Shown here: in pieces, positions 45,672 through 53,776 of the stretch
Layout of the letters: every line of letters begins with the position of its first letter
Numbering within the stretch: the first letter of the stretch is position 1
Source: Idiomarina piscisalsi
GTDB taxonomy: Bacteria > Pseudomonadota > Gammaproteobacteria > Enterobacterales > Alteromonadaceae
Length of the DNA stretch: 64,000 bases
Reading direction: 5' to 3'
Assembly: GCF_003987095.1 (NCBI RefSeq)
Contig: NZ_PIQA01000003.1
Coordinates: forward strand, 62,001-126,000
Made by a program: the position numbers and the translations under genes
Notes under the pieces: generated by a model
Seen by the model: the letters and a program-made list of their open reading frames with translations, nothing else
What the model was told of the DNA's origin: nothing
The model's database searches: none

Positions 45672-47840
45672 ATGACTCGTTATTCATCAATTCGTGTATT
45701 ACTGGCTACGCTGTCTGGTGCTATTATTCTAAGCGCATGCAGCTCTCAGCCTGAGCCTCAAAAGCAGTCGCCTTATGGGTTCCCGCAAACCAAAACGGTT
45801 GACCAGACAGACAACTATCACGGCACCACTGTTGCTGACCCATACCGCTGGCTGGAGAACCTCCGCTCGAAAGAGGTTTCCCAGTGGGTCAATAGTCAAA
45901 ACGAGTTTTCAACACCTTATTTGCAGAAACTTCCCGCCTACAATGACCTGAAGCAACGGTTAACCGAGCTTTGGAACTACAAAAAAATAGGCACGCCATT
46001 TCAATACGCGAATCGATACTTTTACTTTGCTAACGACGGTCTGCAAAGCCAGGATATTCTCTACACAATGACGGACTTAGAGAGCGCCCCGGAAGTATTA
46101 ATTGACCCGAATAAACTCAGCGAAGACGGCACGTTATCACTGGCCAGAATACAAGTGTCTCCCAACGCAAAGTATATTGCTTATGCGGTTTCAGAAAAGG
46201 GGAGTGACTGGACCGAAATTCACATTAAAAACATTGAGTCCGGCAAGGTTTTGTCCGACAAAATAAGTGGCGTTAAATTCTCCAATATCGCTTGGCTGCC
46301 AAACGAAAACGGCTTCTATTACAGCCGCTATCCTCAAAATGCTAATGGAAAATACGACGACTCAAAGCCCGTTAGTGTTTACTTTCACAGCTTGGGCCGC
46401 TCTCAAAGTGATGACGAATTGGTCTTCGCGTTACAGAATCAACCTAGCTGGAACCCTTATCCTGAAGTGACTCATGATGGTCGCTATTTATTAATCAATG
46501 TGTCTTCCGGATATGATGCTAACGCAGTTTTCAGCCGCCCATTAGCCAAGGACAACGAACCTTTCACCGGGCTGTTAACCAAGTGGGATGGACAGTATGA
46601 CTATGTAACAAGTCATGACGATAAGCTATATTTCCGGACTACCGCCCAGGCCCCAAGAGGCCGAGTCATCGCCGTTGATATGAACAACTCCGGTGATAAC
46701 AACTGGTCTGAAATAATTCCTGAAAGCACACATACATTGACCTCAATCTCCGCGGTTAACGGTCAACTCTTTGCTCACTATTTGCAAAACGCGCATTCCC
46801 GTGTCGGAATTTTTGATCTCAAAGGTAAGGTATTGCAAGAGCTTGCATTGCCAGGCATCGGAACCGTGTCAGGCTTTAACGGGTCTCCGTCAGCTAAAGA
46901 CACCTTCTTTAGTTTTTCAGGCTTTACCGAACCTGGAAAAATTTACCGATACCAAGTAGAGCAACAGCGTACAACTCTATGGCAGGAAGTCGAATTCCCG
47001 GCCGACCTTGAGTCATACGAAACGCATCAAGTAGTTTACGAGAGCAAAGACGGTACAGAAATCCCTATGTTTCTGGTGCACTCTCAAGACGTGGAACTGG
47101 ACGGAAGTAACCCCACGCTGCTGTATGGTTATGGTGGTTTTAATATCTCTTTAACGCCCGAGTTTAAAGCCGACCGTATTGCCTGGTTGGAAATGGGTGG
47201 AGTGCTGGCAATACCTAACCTGCGTGGTGGTGGTGAATTTGGTGAACAATGGCATCAGGCTGGTACAAAAGCTAACAAGCAAAGAGTATTTGATGACTTT
47301 ATCGCCGCCGCAGAGTGGTTAATTAAGAACAACTATACCAACAAAGACCAGCTAGCTATCCATGGCCGCAGTAATGGAGGGTTATTGGTAGGCGCTACTC
47401 TGACACAACGCCCGGAGTTATTCGCCGCAGCCGTACCAGCGGTTGGCGTATTGGACATGCTGCGTTATCACTTGCCCAATGCAAACGCACGCGGCTGGAG
47501 CAGTGAGTTTGGCCTGAGTGAAAACGCCGATGAGTTCACTGCTTTATATGAGTACTCTCCGGTTCATAACACGAAACAAGGCACTTGCTACCCGGCGACC
47601 CTCGTCACCACCGCGAATAACGACAACCGAGTCGCTCCATGGCACAGCTATAAATTCGCGGCGGCACTGCAGGCCGACCAGAGCTGTGACAACCCGATAT
47701 TACTGAATATCGAGACTCGCGCCGGTCATGGCGCTGGCACACCAACGTGGATGAAAATTGAGTCAGCGGCTGAAAAGTGGGCCTTTTTACACAAAGAACT
47801 TCATGTAAACAAAGAGAAGAGAAGCTCTGCTTCTCAATGA
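45672..47840 (+). CDS. Prolyl oligopeptidase-family lipoprotein (S9A peptidase)
   Basis: 722 aa. Lipobox LSAC near residue 20, then the S9A N-terminal motif ADPYRWLENL, a seven-bladed propeller (about 90-420) and an alpha/beta-hydrolase domain. Catalytic Ser is S567 in GRSNGGLLV; the Asp lies near NNDNRV and the His in ETRAGHGAG. GGGGFNISLTP-like LLYGYGGFNISLTPEF is typical. Cleaves Pro-containing peptides, probably in the periplasm attached to a membrane. Start at 45672 with AGGGGAAGG upstream; an in-frame start 57 nt earlier lacks a signal sequence at its N-terminus. Confidence 0.93.
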   Translation: MTRYSSIRVLLATLSGAIILSACSSQPEPQKQSPYGFPQTKTVDQTDNYHGTTVADPYRWLENLRSKEVSQWVNSQNEFSTPYLQKLPAYNDLKQRLTELWNYKKIGTPFQYANRYFYFANDGLQSQDILYTMTDLESAPEVLIDPNKLSEDGTLSLARIQVSPNAKYIAYAVSEKGSDWTEIHIKNIESGKVLSDKISGVKFSNIAWLPNENGFYYSRYPQNANGKYDDSKPVSVYFHSLGRSQSDDELVFALQNQPSWNPYPEVTHDGRYLLINVSSGYDANAVFSRPLAKDNEPFTGLLTKWDGQYDYVTSHDDKLYFRTTAQAPRGRVIAVDMNNSGDNNWSEIIPESTHTLTSISAVNGQLFAHYLQNAHSRVGIFDLKGKVLQELALPGIGTVSGFNGSPSAKDTFFSFSGFTEPGKIYRYQVEQQRTTLWQEVEFPADLESYETHQVVYESKDGTEIPMFLVHSQDVELDGSNPTLLYGYGGFNISLTPEFKADRIAWLEMGGVLAIPNLRGGGEFGEQWHQAGTKANKQRVFDDFIAAAEWLIKNNYTNKDQLAIHGRSNGGLLVGATLTQRPELFAAAVPAVGVLDMLRYHLPNANARGWSSEFGLSENADEFTALYEYSPVHNTKQGTCYPATLVTTANNDNRVAPWHSYKFAAALQADQSCDNPILLNIETRAGHGAGTPTWMKIESAAEKWAFLHKELHVNKEKRSSASQ

Positions 47841-47924
47841 TGATTTTCAAAAAATGTGCTATCTTTCGCGGCAATCTTATTCGTAAAATAAGTCCGTTAA
47901 CGATTTCTGTGAAGGATAGCATTC

Positions 47925-49124
47925 ATGTCTAAAGTTCTTATTATTGGCGCTGGCGGTGTTGCTGGTGTTGTTGTTCAAAAATGTGCGAAATTACCGGAAG
48001 TTTTTTCTGAAATACACTTAGCCAGCCGCACCTTGTCAAAGTGTCAGGCACTTCAGGACAAAGCCGGTAAAGATCGCGTTGTTGGCGTGTATCAGGTTGA
48101 TGCTGATGACGCAGCAGAAGTCGCCGAGCTTATTCGCGGCATTAACCCGTCGCTGGTTATTAATGTTGCCCTGCCTTACCAGGACTTGCCAATTATGGAT
48201 GCGTGCTTAGAAACAGGCGTTCACTACTTAGATACCGCCAACTACGAGCCTAAAGACGAAGCAAAATTTGAATACTCGTGGCAATGGGCGTATCAGGACA
48301 AATTTAAAGAAAAAGGCTTAATGGCGCTTTTAGGTGCTGGCTTTGACCCGGGCGTAACCAACGTATTTACTGCTTACGCCGCCAAGCATTACTTCGATGA
48401 AGTGCATTACTTAGACATTGTTGACTGCAACGGTGGTGATCACGGTCAGGCTTTTGCAACTAACTTTAACCCAGAAATTAACATCCGCGAAATTACTCAA
48501 CGCGGCAAGTACTGGGAAAACGGTGAGTGGCACGAAACCGACCCTATCAGTGTTCGTAAAGACTTAGACTACCCAAATGTTGGCGTACGCCCTTCGTACT
48601 TGCTGTTCCACGAAGAATTAGAGTCTCTGGTTAAGCACTTCCCGACCATTAAACGTGCGCGCTTCTGGATGACCTTCGGTGACCAATACCTGACGCATTT
48701 GCGTGTATTAGAAAACGTAGGCATGACCTCTATTGAACCTGTTGAGTTTGAAGGCAAGAAAATTGTGCCTCTGGAGTTTCTGAAAGCGGTATTGCCAAAC
48801 CCTGGTTCATTAGCGGAGGGTTACACCGGCAAAACCTGTATTGGTACCTACGTTACCGGCATGAAAGACGGTAAAGAAAAGACCATTTTTATCTACAACA
48901 ACTGTGACCACGCCGAAACTAATAAAGAAATTGGCGCACAGGCTGTATCCTACACCACTGGCGTACCTGCCATGATAGCCGCTTCATTGATGCTGCAAGG
49001 CGAGTGGATGAAACCCGGCGTATGGAACATGGAGCAGTTTGACCCGGATGAGTTCATGAACCGTCTGAATCAATACGGTTTGCCATGGCACGTTCAAGAA
49101 TGCGACAAACCGTTTGAGAAGTAA
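47925..49124 (+). CDS. Carboxynorspermidine/carboxyspermidine dehydrogenase
   Basis: 399 aa saccharopine-dehydrogenase-family enzyme. N-terminal Rossmann motif KVLIIGAGGVAGVVVQKCA, then GVHYLDTANYEP and LLGAGFDPGVTNVF. Followed by nspC, it is the first enzyme of the carboxy(nor)spermidine route, which condenses aspartate semialdehyde with putrescine or diaminopropane, independent of decarboxylated SAM. GAAGGA ribosome binding site. Confidence 0.93.
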   Translation: MSKVLIIGAGGVAGVVVQKCAKLPEVFSEIHLASRTLSKCQALQDKAGKDRVVGVYQVDADDAAEVAELIRGINPSLVINVALPYQDLPIMDACLETGVHYLDTANYEPKDEAKFEYSWQWAYQDKFKEKGLMALLGAGFDPGVTNVFTAYAAKHYFDEVHYLDIVDCNGGDHGQAFATNFNPEINIREITQRGKYWENGEWHETDPISVRKDLDYPNVGVRPSYLLFHEELESLVKHFPTIKRARFWMTFGDQYLTHLRVLENVGMTSIEPVEFEGKKIVPLEFLKAVLPNPGSLAEGYTGKTCIGTYVTGMKDGKEKTIFIYNNCDHAETNKEIGAQAVSYTTGVPAMIAASLMLQGEWMKPGVWNMEQFDPDEFMNRLNQYGLPWHVQECDKPFEK

Positions 49125-49135
49125 GTGAGTCACTG

Positions 49136-50269
49136 ATGAGCCATTATTTATCGCCGGATATTCCGTCGCCATGCTACGTGCTGGATGAGAAATTGCTACG
49201 CCGCAACCTCGAACTTATGCAATACGTTCAGGAGAAGAGCGGTGCGGATATTATTCTTGCACTGAAAGGCTACTCAATGTGGTCCGCGTTTCCGCTGATT
49301 AAGCAATATTTGAAAGGCTGTACAGCCAGCTCGGTATGGGAAGCCAAACTGGCCGCCTATGAGTTTGGTCGTGAAGTGCACGCTTATGCGCCGGCATACA
49401 AACAAGGCGATATTGATGAGCTCCTGCCATTAGTAAACCACTTGTCCTTTAATAGCGTGACTCAGTGGCAGCGCTACCATGAACAAGTAGCTGAAGCCGG
49501 CGTTTCTATTGGCTTACGTATAAACCCGGAGCACCAGGAGGCAGACACTGAGCTGTACGACCCCAGTGCCCCCGGGTCACGCTTGGGCATTAGAGCCAGC
49601 GAGCTTAGCCAGCAAGATTTAACGGGTGTTGAGGGCTTACACGTTCACAACTTGTGCGAGTGTGACTCTTTCGCTTTAGAACGTACGTTGGAAGCTGTAG
49701 AAAACCGCTTCGGCGAACAGTTAAAGCAGGTTAAATGGCTTAATTTAGGTGGTGGTCACTTAATGACTCGCGAAGGGTACGATGTCGAACACCTCATAAG
49801 CCAACTTAAACGCCTACGTGAGACCTATGACCTTCAGGTAATTCTGGAGCCGGGCTCTGCGGTTGCCTGGCAAACCGGTCCGTTAGTTTGCGAAGTGGTG
49901 GATATTGTTGACAACAATGGGCCTATCGCCTTACTTGATATCTCAGCAACGGCGCATATGCCTGACGTATTAGAGATGCCTTATCGACCAGCAATTACTG
50001 ATGCCGGACTGCCGGGGGAAAAGGCCTTCAGCTATCGTCTAGGAGGTAATAGTTGCCTGGCCGGTGATGTCATTGGTGAATACAGCTTTGATCAAGCGTT
50101 GGCCGTTGGTGATCGACTCATATTTGAAGACATGATGCACTACACCATGGTGAAAACGACATTTTTCAATGGTGTACAGCACCCGGCTATCGGAATACTG
50201 CGTGAAGACGGGCGTTTTGACTGCATACGAGAGTTTAGTTACGAAGACTTTCGCAGTCGACTTTCATAG
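49136..50269 (+). CDS. nspC: Carboxynorspermidine decarboxylase NspC
   Basis: 377 aa PLP-dependent decarboxylase of alanine-racemase fold, converting carboxy(nor)spermidine to (nor)spermidine. The PLP Lys is expected at LALKGYSMW (K44); VEGLHVHNLCECD, LNLGGGHLMT, EPGSAVAWQTG and GNSCLAGDVIGEY are family motifs. It lies 11 nt after the dehydrogenase gene, so the two are an operon. The diaminobutyrate enzymes that make diaminopropane are not in view, so spermidine is as likely a product as norspermidine. Confidence 0.94.
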   Translation: MSHYLSPDIPSPCYVLDEKLLRRNLELMQYVQEKSGADIILALKGYSMWSAFPLIKQYLKGCTASSVWEAKLAAYEFGREVHAYAPAYKQGDIDELLPLVNHLSFNSVTQWQRYHEQVAEAGVSIGLRINPEHQEADTELYDPSAPGSRLGIRASELSQQDLTGVEGLHVHNLCECDSFALERTLEAVENRFGEQLKQVKWLNLGGGHLMTREGYDVEHLISQLKRLRETYDLQVILEPGSAVAWQTGPLVCEVVDIVDNNGPIALLDISATAHMPDVLEMPYRPAITDAGLPGEKAFSYRLGGNSCLAGDVIGEYSFDQALAVGDRLIFEDMMHYTMVKTTFFNGVQHPAIGILREDGRFDCIREFSYEDFRSRLS

Positions 50270-50289
50270 TCCTTAAAAAAACGTTAAAG

Positions 50290-50320
50290 CGGCCACTATT
50301 CCAGTGGCCGTTTTGCTTTT
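50290..50320. terminator. Terminator shared by nspC and the end of motX
   Basis: CGGCCACT (50290-50297), 5-nt loop, AGTGGCCG (50303-50310), followed by TTTTGCTTTT. An A-run (50276-50282) precedes it. The minus-strand motX stop TAG (50296-50298) lies within the hairpin. Confidence 0.85.
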
Positions 50321-50928
50321 TCCACCACGGAAGGTGGCATGCGTTCTGACAGTTGCGCCAGTTGCTGCTGAATTTCCCGATGCTTACCAGAATCACCTGT
50401 TACTGAGTTGTGCAGCCAATGGTAGGCATTTTCGTAGTCATAAGGGCTGCCATGATCACTCAGTAAAATACTGGCAAAACGCTGCTGAGCACGAAGGTTT
50501 CCTAAAGAAGCTGCTTCACGCAAGTATAAAATAGCGCGTTCAATATCCTGCTGTACGAGTCTTCCTTCATGATAGTAACGCCCCAGTTGCTCCAGCGCCT
50601 CGACTAACCCCTGCTCTGCTGCTTTTTCCATATACAGCAAACCAATTTTAGGATCCCTGTCATAGCAAATACCCCATGCTTTCATATCGCCATAAAGAAA
50701 TTGGTACGTCGGACGGCGTTCAAGCTCTGCCTGAGCCTCAATATCCTGGGCTAACTGACAACGGTCAACATCGCGAACCTGAGTAATGTGTTCATTTGTG
50801 GCAAACATTTCCACCAGCTCAGCATCAGAATATAGCTGAACCGCTTCTATGTCCTGAGACTTTGCAGGTAAGGCAAATAAGACACCGCTTAGTGCGGCCG
50901 CGATTGTCGCTGCTTTATGCCACGTCAT
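50296..50928 (-). CDS. motX: Sodium-type flagellar motor protein MotX
   Basis: 210 aa secreted protein. Signal peptide (1-24, cleaved near AKSQ), then Sel1-like/TPR repeats: GLLYMEKAAEQGLVEALEQL, AILYLREAASLGNLRAQQ and YENAYHWLHNS. TYQFLYGDMKAWGICYD and the length (Vibrio MotX about 211 aa) match MotX, a T-ring component needed for stator assembly of the Na+-driven polar flagellum. It lies 28 nt after coaX, at the end of a long same-strand run. A generic Sel1 protein is the alternative. Confidence 0.85.
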   Translation of the reverse strand: MTWHKAATIAAALSGVLFALPAKSQDIEAVQLYSDAELVEMFATNEHITQVRDVDRCQLAQDIEAQAELERRPTYQFLYGDMKAWGICYDRDPKIGLLYMEKAAEQGLVEALEQLGRYYHEGRLVQQDIERAILYLREAASLGNLRAQQRFASILLSDHGSPYDYENAYHWLHNSVTGDSGKHREIQQQLAQLSERMPPSVVEKAKRPLE

Positions 50929-50956
50929 GTTCTACTCCGGTTCGCTTAATCAGTCA

Positions 50957-51742
50957 CTACTGTTTGTTATCGGCACAAAGTCGCAAACCCTTAAAGGTTA
51001 AGTCATCAATGCGACAGATATTACCACTCAAATGGGAAGCCAGCTGTTCGCTGTCGCCGCCGGTGACAACAACGGTAAACGTCTCATCGTTAAATAACGA
51101 GGGAGAGAGTTTGGCCGCCTCGTAAACAACCCCGATTAAGCTAGCCTCAATGCCATGCAGCATGCCTTCGCGGGTACTGACCCCGGGCTCTAGTTTTGCC
51201 TGAGCACTCTGCTCGATGGGAACGTTACCTAACTGCGCAGTGCCCTGACCAAGCGCATTCAGCATTAACTGCCGACCGGGTACTATCCAGCCGCCTAAAT
51301 GTTGCCCGTCGCGGGTTAGCCAGTCCACAGTCAATGCCGTACCGGCATCAATAATAAGCGCATGCCCGGTAATCGCTTTATGACAGCCTAACAAAGCCAA
51401 CCAACGGTCAGCGCCTAACGCTTCAGGCTTCTCCCGGTACGCGTTCACTACCCCTAACTGAGTCGCGCGAGTACTTTGCCAGCGCACGTTAATTCCAAGT
51501 TCGGCCAGCGACTGATTCAATGTATCAACCACTTGCACAGACGCCACACTGACACCTAGGGCTTCTGTCGTCTTTTTAATTTGTTCACGGTTAATCACAC
51601 CAAGCAAAATATCCTTTAACGAGCGACTCAAATCATTCAACCAATGTTGATGCTCAATAGCCCCCAGCCACTGAATAGAGTCAGTATGCTTGTCCCACCA
51701 AGCGAACTTACACCGTGTGTTACCAGCGTCAATGAGTAGCAT
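50957..51742 (-). CDS. coaX: Type III pantothenate kinase
   Basis: 261 aa. First step of coenzyme A synthesis, by an ASKHA-fold kinase not inhibited by CoA. MLLIDAGNTRCKFAWWD (phosphate-1 motif), GADRWLALLG, IDAGTALTVDW and GGWIVPGRQLM are clear. Follows birA after 9 nt, the usual order. Confidence 0.95.
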   Translation of the reverse strand: MLLIDAGNTRCKFAWWDKHTDSIQWLGAIEHQHWLNDLSRSLKDILLGVINREQIKKTTEALGVSVASVQVVDTLNQSLAELGINVRWQSTRATQLGVVNAYREKPEALGADRWLALLGCHKAITGHALIIDAGTALTVDWLTRDGQHLGGWIVPGRQLMLNALGQGTAQLGNVPIEQSAQAKLEPGVSTREGMLHGIEASLIGVVYEAAKLSPSLFNDETFTVVVTGGDSEQLASHLSGNICRIDDLTFKGLRLCADNKQ

Positions 51743-51751
51743 CTAATGCCC

Positions 51752-52735
51752 CTACTGTTGTAATCGTAAACTAATTTCACCGCCGAAGTAGCGCTTCACG
51801 CCGGTCTCGTCCTGCACCAGCAAGGCACCGTTTTCATCGATACCACGGCAGGTTCCGAGACATTCACGCTGTCCCATAATGAGACGCACCGGCTTATCGA
51901 GAAATTGGTCATAAGCACGCCAGCGTTCCTGAAATACACTGAGTCCTGCCGAATCATATTCCGACAAGCACGCGAGAACCGAATCTCTAACCCTTGCCGC
52001 TATCAGGTTGCGGGACATGATAGTGGGTATTTCACTGCTTATATCGGTCCATGCCTGGTCAATATGTTGCGCCACACTTTCCGGCATTTTCAGGTTAATC
52101 CCAATGCCAATAATGCTGTGCGCAGATCCGTCCGCCAGTGTTTCTAAGTCGACTAAAATACCAGACACTTTTTTGCCTTTTATATAGACATCATTCGGCC
52201 ACTTTAGGCCAACGCCCTCAATTCCCAGAGACTCAAAACACTCGGCTAAGGCTACGCCAACGGCCAGACTCAAGCCCATAGCACCGTGTATGCCCTCTGC
52301 CAGGGGCCAGTAAACACTGAAATATAAGTTACTTCCAAATGGCGATATCCAGCGCTTGCCGCGCCTTCCCCTGCCTGCTGTCTGAGCTTCTGCAAACACC
52401 GAATACCCGGCCGCTAACTTTTGTTCTTGCGCCAGCAGTTTGAGCTCATCATTACTTGAGTCGACAACCGAATAAACCGCAAAATCAGGTTCGTTAGTGA
52501 AGTGCTCAGTGGCTTGTTTTATCTTTTCTTTATCCAGCAGTTCCAGCTGTTGAGACAGTTTGTAACCTTTACCGCTAACCGAAAAAAGTTCGAGGCCGAG
52601 CTCTTCTAACTTATGAATATGCTGATTAACGGCGGCTCGGGAAATATTTAGCTGTTCACCCAACGACTGACCGGAGTGAAATTCGCCATCCGATAACTGC
52701 TGAATAAGCTGATCAAGCCGTTGTGACTGCTTCAT
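51752..52735 (-). CDS. birA: Biotin operon repressor / biotin-protein ligase BirA
   Basis: 327 aa. N-terminal winged HTH (about 1-60; GEQLNISRAAVNQHIHKLEELG), central biotin-ligase domain with the biotinyl-AMP loop GRGRRGKRW and LKWPNDVYIKGKKVSGILV, and C-terminal SH3-like domain (about 270-327). Joins biotin to acetyl-CoA carboxylase BCCP and represses biotin synthesis genes. Confidence 0.96.
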   Translation of the reverse strand: MKQSQRLDQLIQQLSDGEFHSGQSLGEQLNISRAAVNQHIHKLEELGLELFSVSGKGYKLSQQLELLDKEKIKQATEHFTNEPDFAVYSVVDSSNDELKLLAQEQKLAAGYSVFAEAQTAGRGRRGKRWISPFGSNLYFSVYWPLAEGIHGAMGLSLAVGVALAECFESLGIEGVGLKWPNDVYIKGKKVSGILVDLETLADGSAHSIIGIGINLKMPESVAQHIDQAWTDISSEIPTIMSRNLIAARVRDSVLACLSEYDSAGLSVFQERWRAYDQFLDKPVRLIMGQRECLGTCRGIDENGALLVQDETGVKRYFGGEISLRLQQ

Positions 52736-52763
52736 GGCGTACGTTCCTTCTTATTTGAAGCAT

Positions 52764-53765
52764 TTATAATTCGATGAGTCCCTGAGCACCCACGAGACGA
52801 ACTTCCGGCTCAAGCTCCACGCCCGTTACATCATACACCCTATCTTGTATCTCTTGCGCTAACGCCAATAGCTCAGCGCCCTGCGCCTGACCATTATTAA
52901 CCAGCACCAGAGCTTGCTTAGGGTTAACCCCAACATTGCCCACCGATAACGACTTTAAGCCCAGCTTGTCGATAAGCCACCCCGCTGCCAGCTTCACTGA
53001 GCTGTCAGAAACAGGATACGACACCACTCCCGGTAACTTTGATTCCAGAGCTTTTAGATGCTCTATCGACACCACAGGATTCTTAAAGAAACTTCCTGCA
53101 TTCGGCGTCACCGTCGGGTCCGGTAACTTCTGGCGGCGAGTCTCAATGACTTTGTCGAAAATTGCCTGCGCAGTTACAGGTTCCGGAAGTTCATTTAATG
53201 GTGCGTAATGCGTCACTGGATGCCACTTTTTCGGCATTAGAAAACTGACTTCCGTGATAAACCAACGCCCTGGCGTTTGTTTGAAAATACTGTCGCGATA
53301 ACCAAATTCACAGTCCGAAGGCGTAAAGTAAGCCCAATGGCGCTTTTCTACATCCCAGGCTGTCACCAGCTCAATAAACTGTGACACTTCCACGCCGTAA
53401 GCACCAATATTCTGCACGGGTGCAGCACCGACAGACCCTGGTATCAAAGCCAGGTTTTCCAGTCCGTTAATATCCATTGAGCGCAACTGCGACACCAGTT
53501 CATGCCAGTTTTCCCCGCCAGCAACTGTTACCCTTGTGTATTCGGGCAACTCGTCAACCTGAACACCTTTCAGGGCGTTATGGATAACCGTCCCCTGGAA
53601 GTCTTCAATAAACGCCGTGTTACTGCCTTCACCCAATAGATACCAAGGCTCTTGCGGTTCCAGTACCATAAGATTATCGGCGCTGGTCACCTCAACAAAG
53701 TTGCGACACTGTGCCGGCAAACGAAATGTGTGTAAGTTCGATAAATCCCTCAAGCGAGGCCTCAC
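52764..53765 (-). CDS. murB: UDP-N-acetylenolpyruvoylglucosamine reductase MurB
   Basis: 333 aa FAD enzyme of peptidoglycan precursor synthesis, type I. LLGEGSNTAF, ENLALIPGSVGAAPVQNIGA, FGYRDSIFK and PNAGSFFKNPVV (with catalytic Ser) and a C-terminal LEPEVRLVG Glu. The frame opens with GTG at 53765; a TTG 4 codons later with GAGG upstream is an alternative start. It lies 11 nt after crbS on the same strand. Confidence 0.95.
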   Translation of the reverse strand: MRPRLRDLSNLHTFRLPAQCRNFVEVTSADNLMVLEPQEPWYLLGEGSNTAFIEDFQGTVIHNALKGVQVDELPEYTRVTVAGGENWHELVSQLRSMDINGLENLALIPGSVGAAPVQNIGAYGVEVSQFIELVTAWDVEKRHWAYFTPSDCEFGYRDSIFKQTPGRWFITEVSFLMPKKWHPVTHYAPLNELPEPVTAQAIFDKVIETRRQKLPDPTVTPNAGSFFKNPVVSIEHLKALESKLPGVVSYPVSDSSVKLAAGWLIDKLGLKSLSVGNVGVNPKQALVLVNNGQAQGAELLALAQEIQDRVYDVTGVELEPEVRLVGAQGLIEL

Positions 53766-53776
53766 GTTAATGCCAA

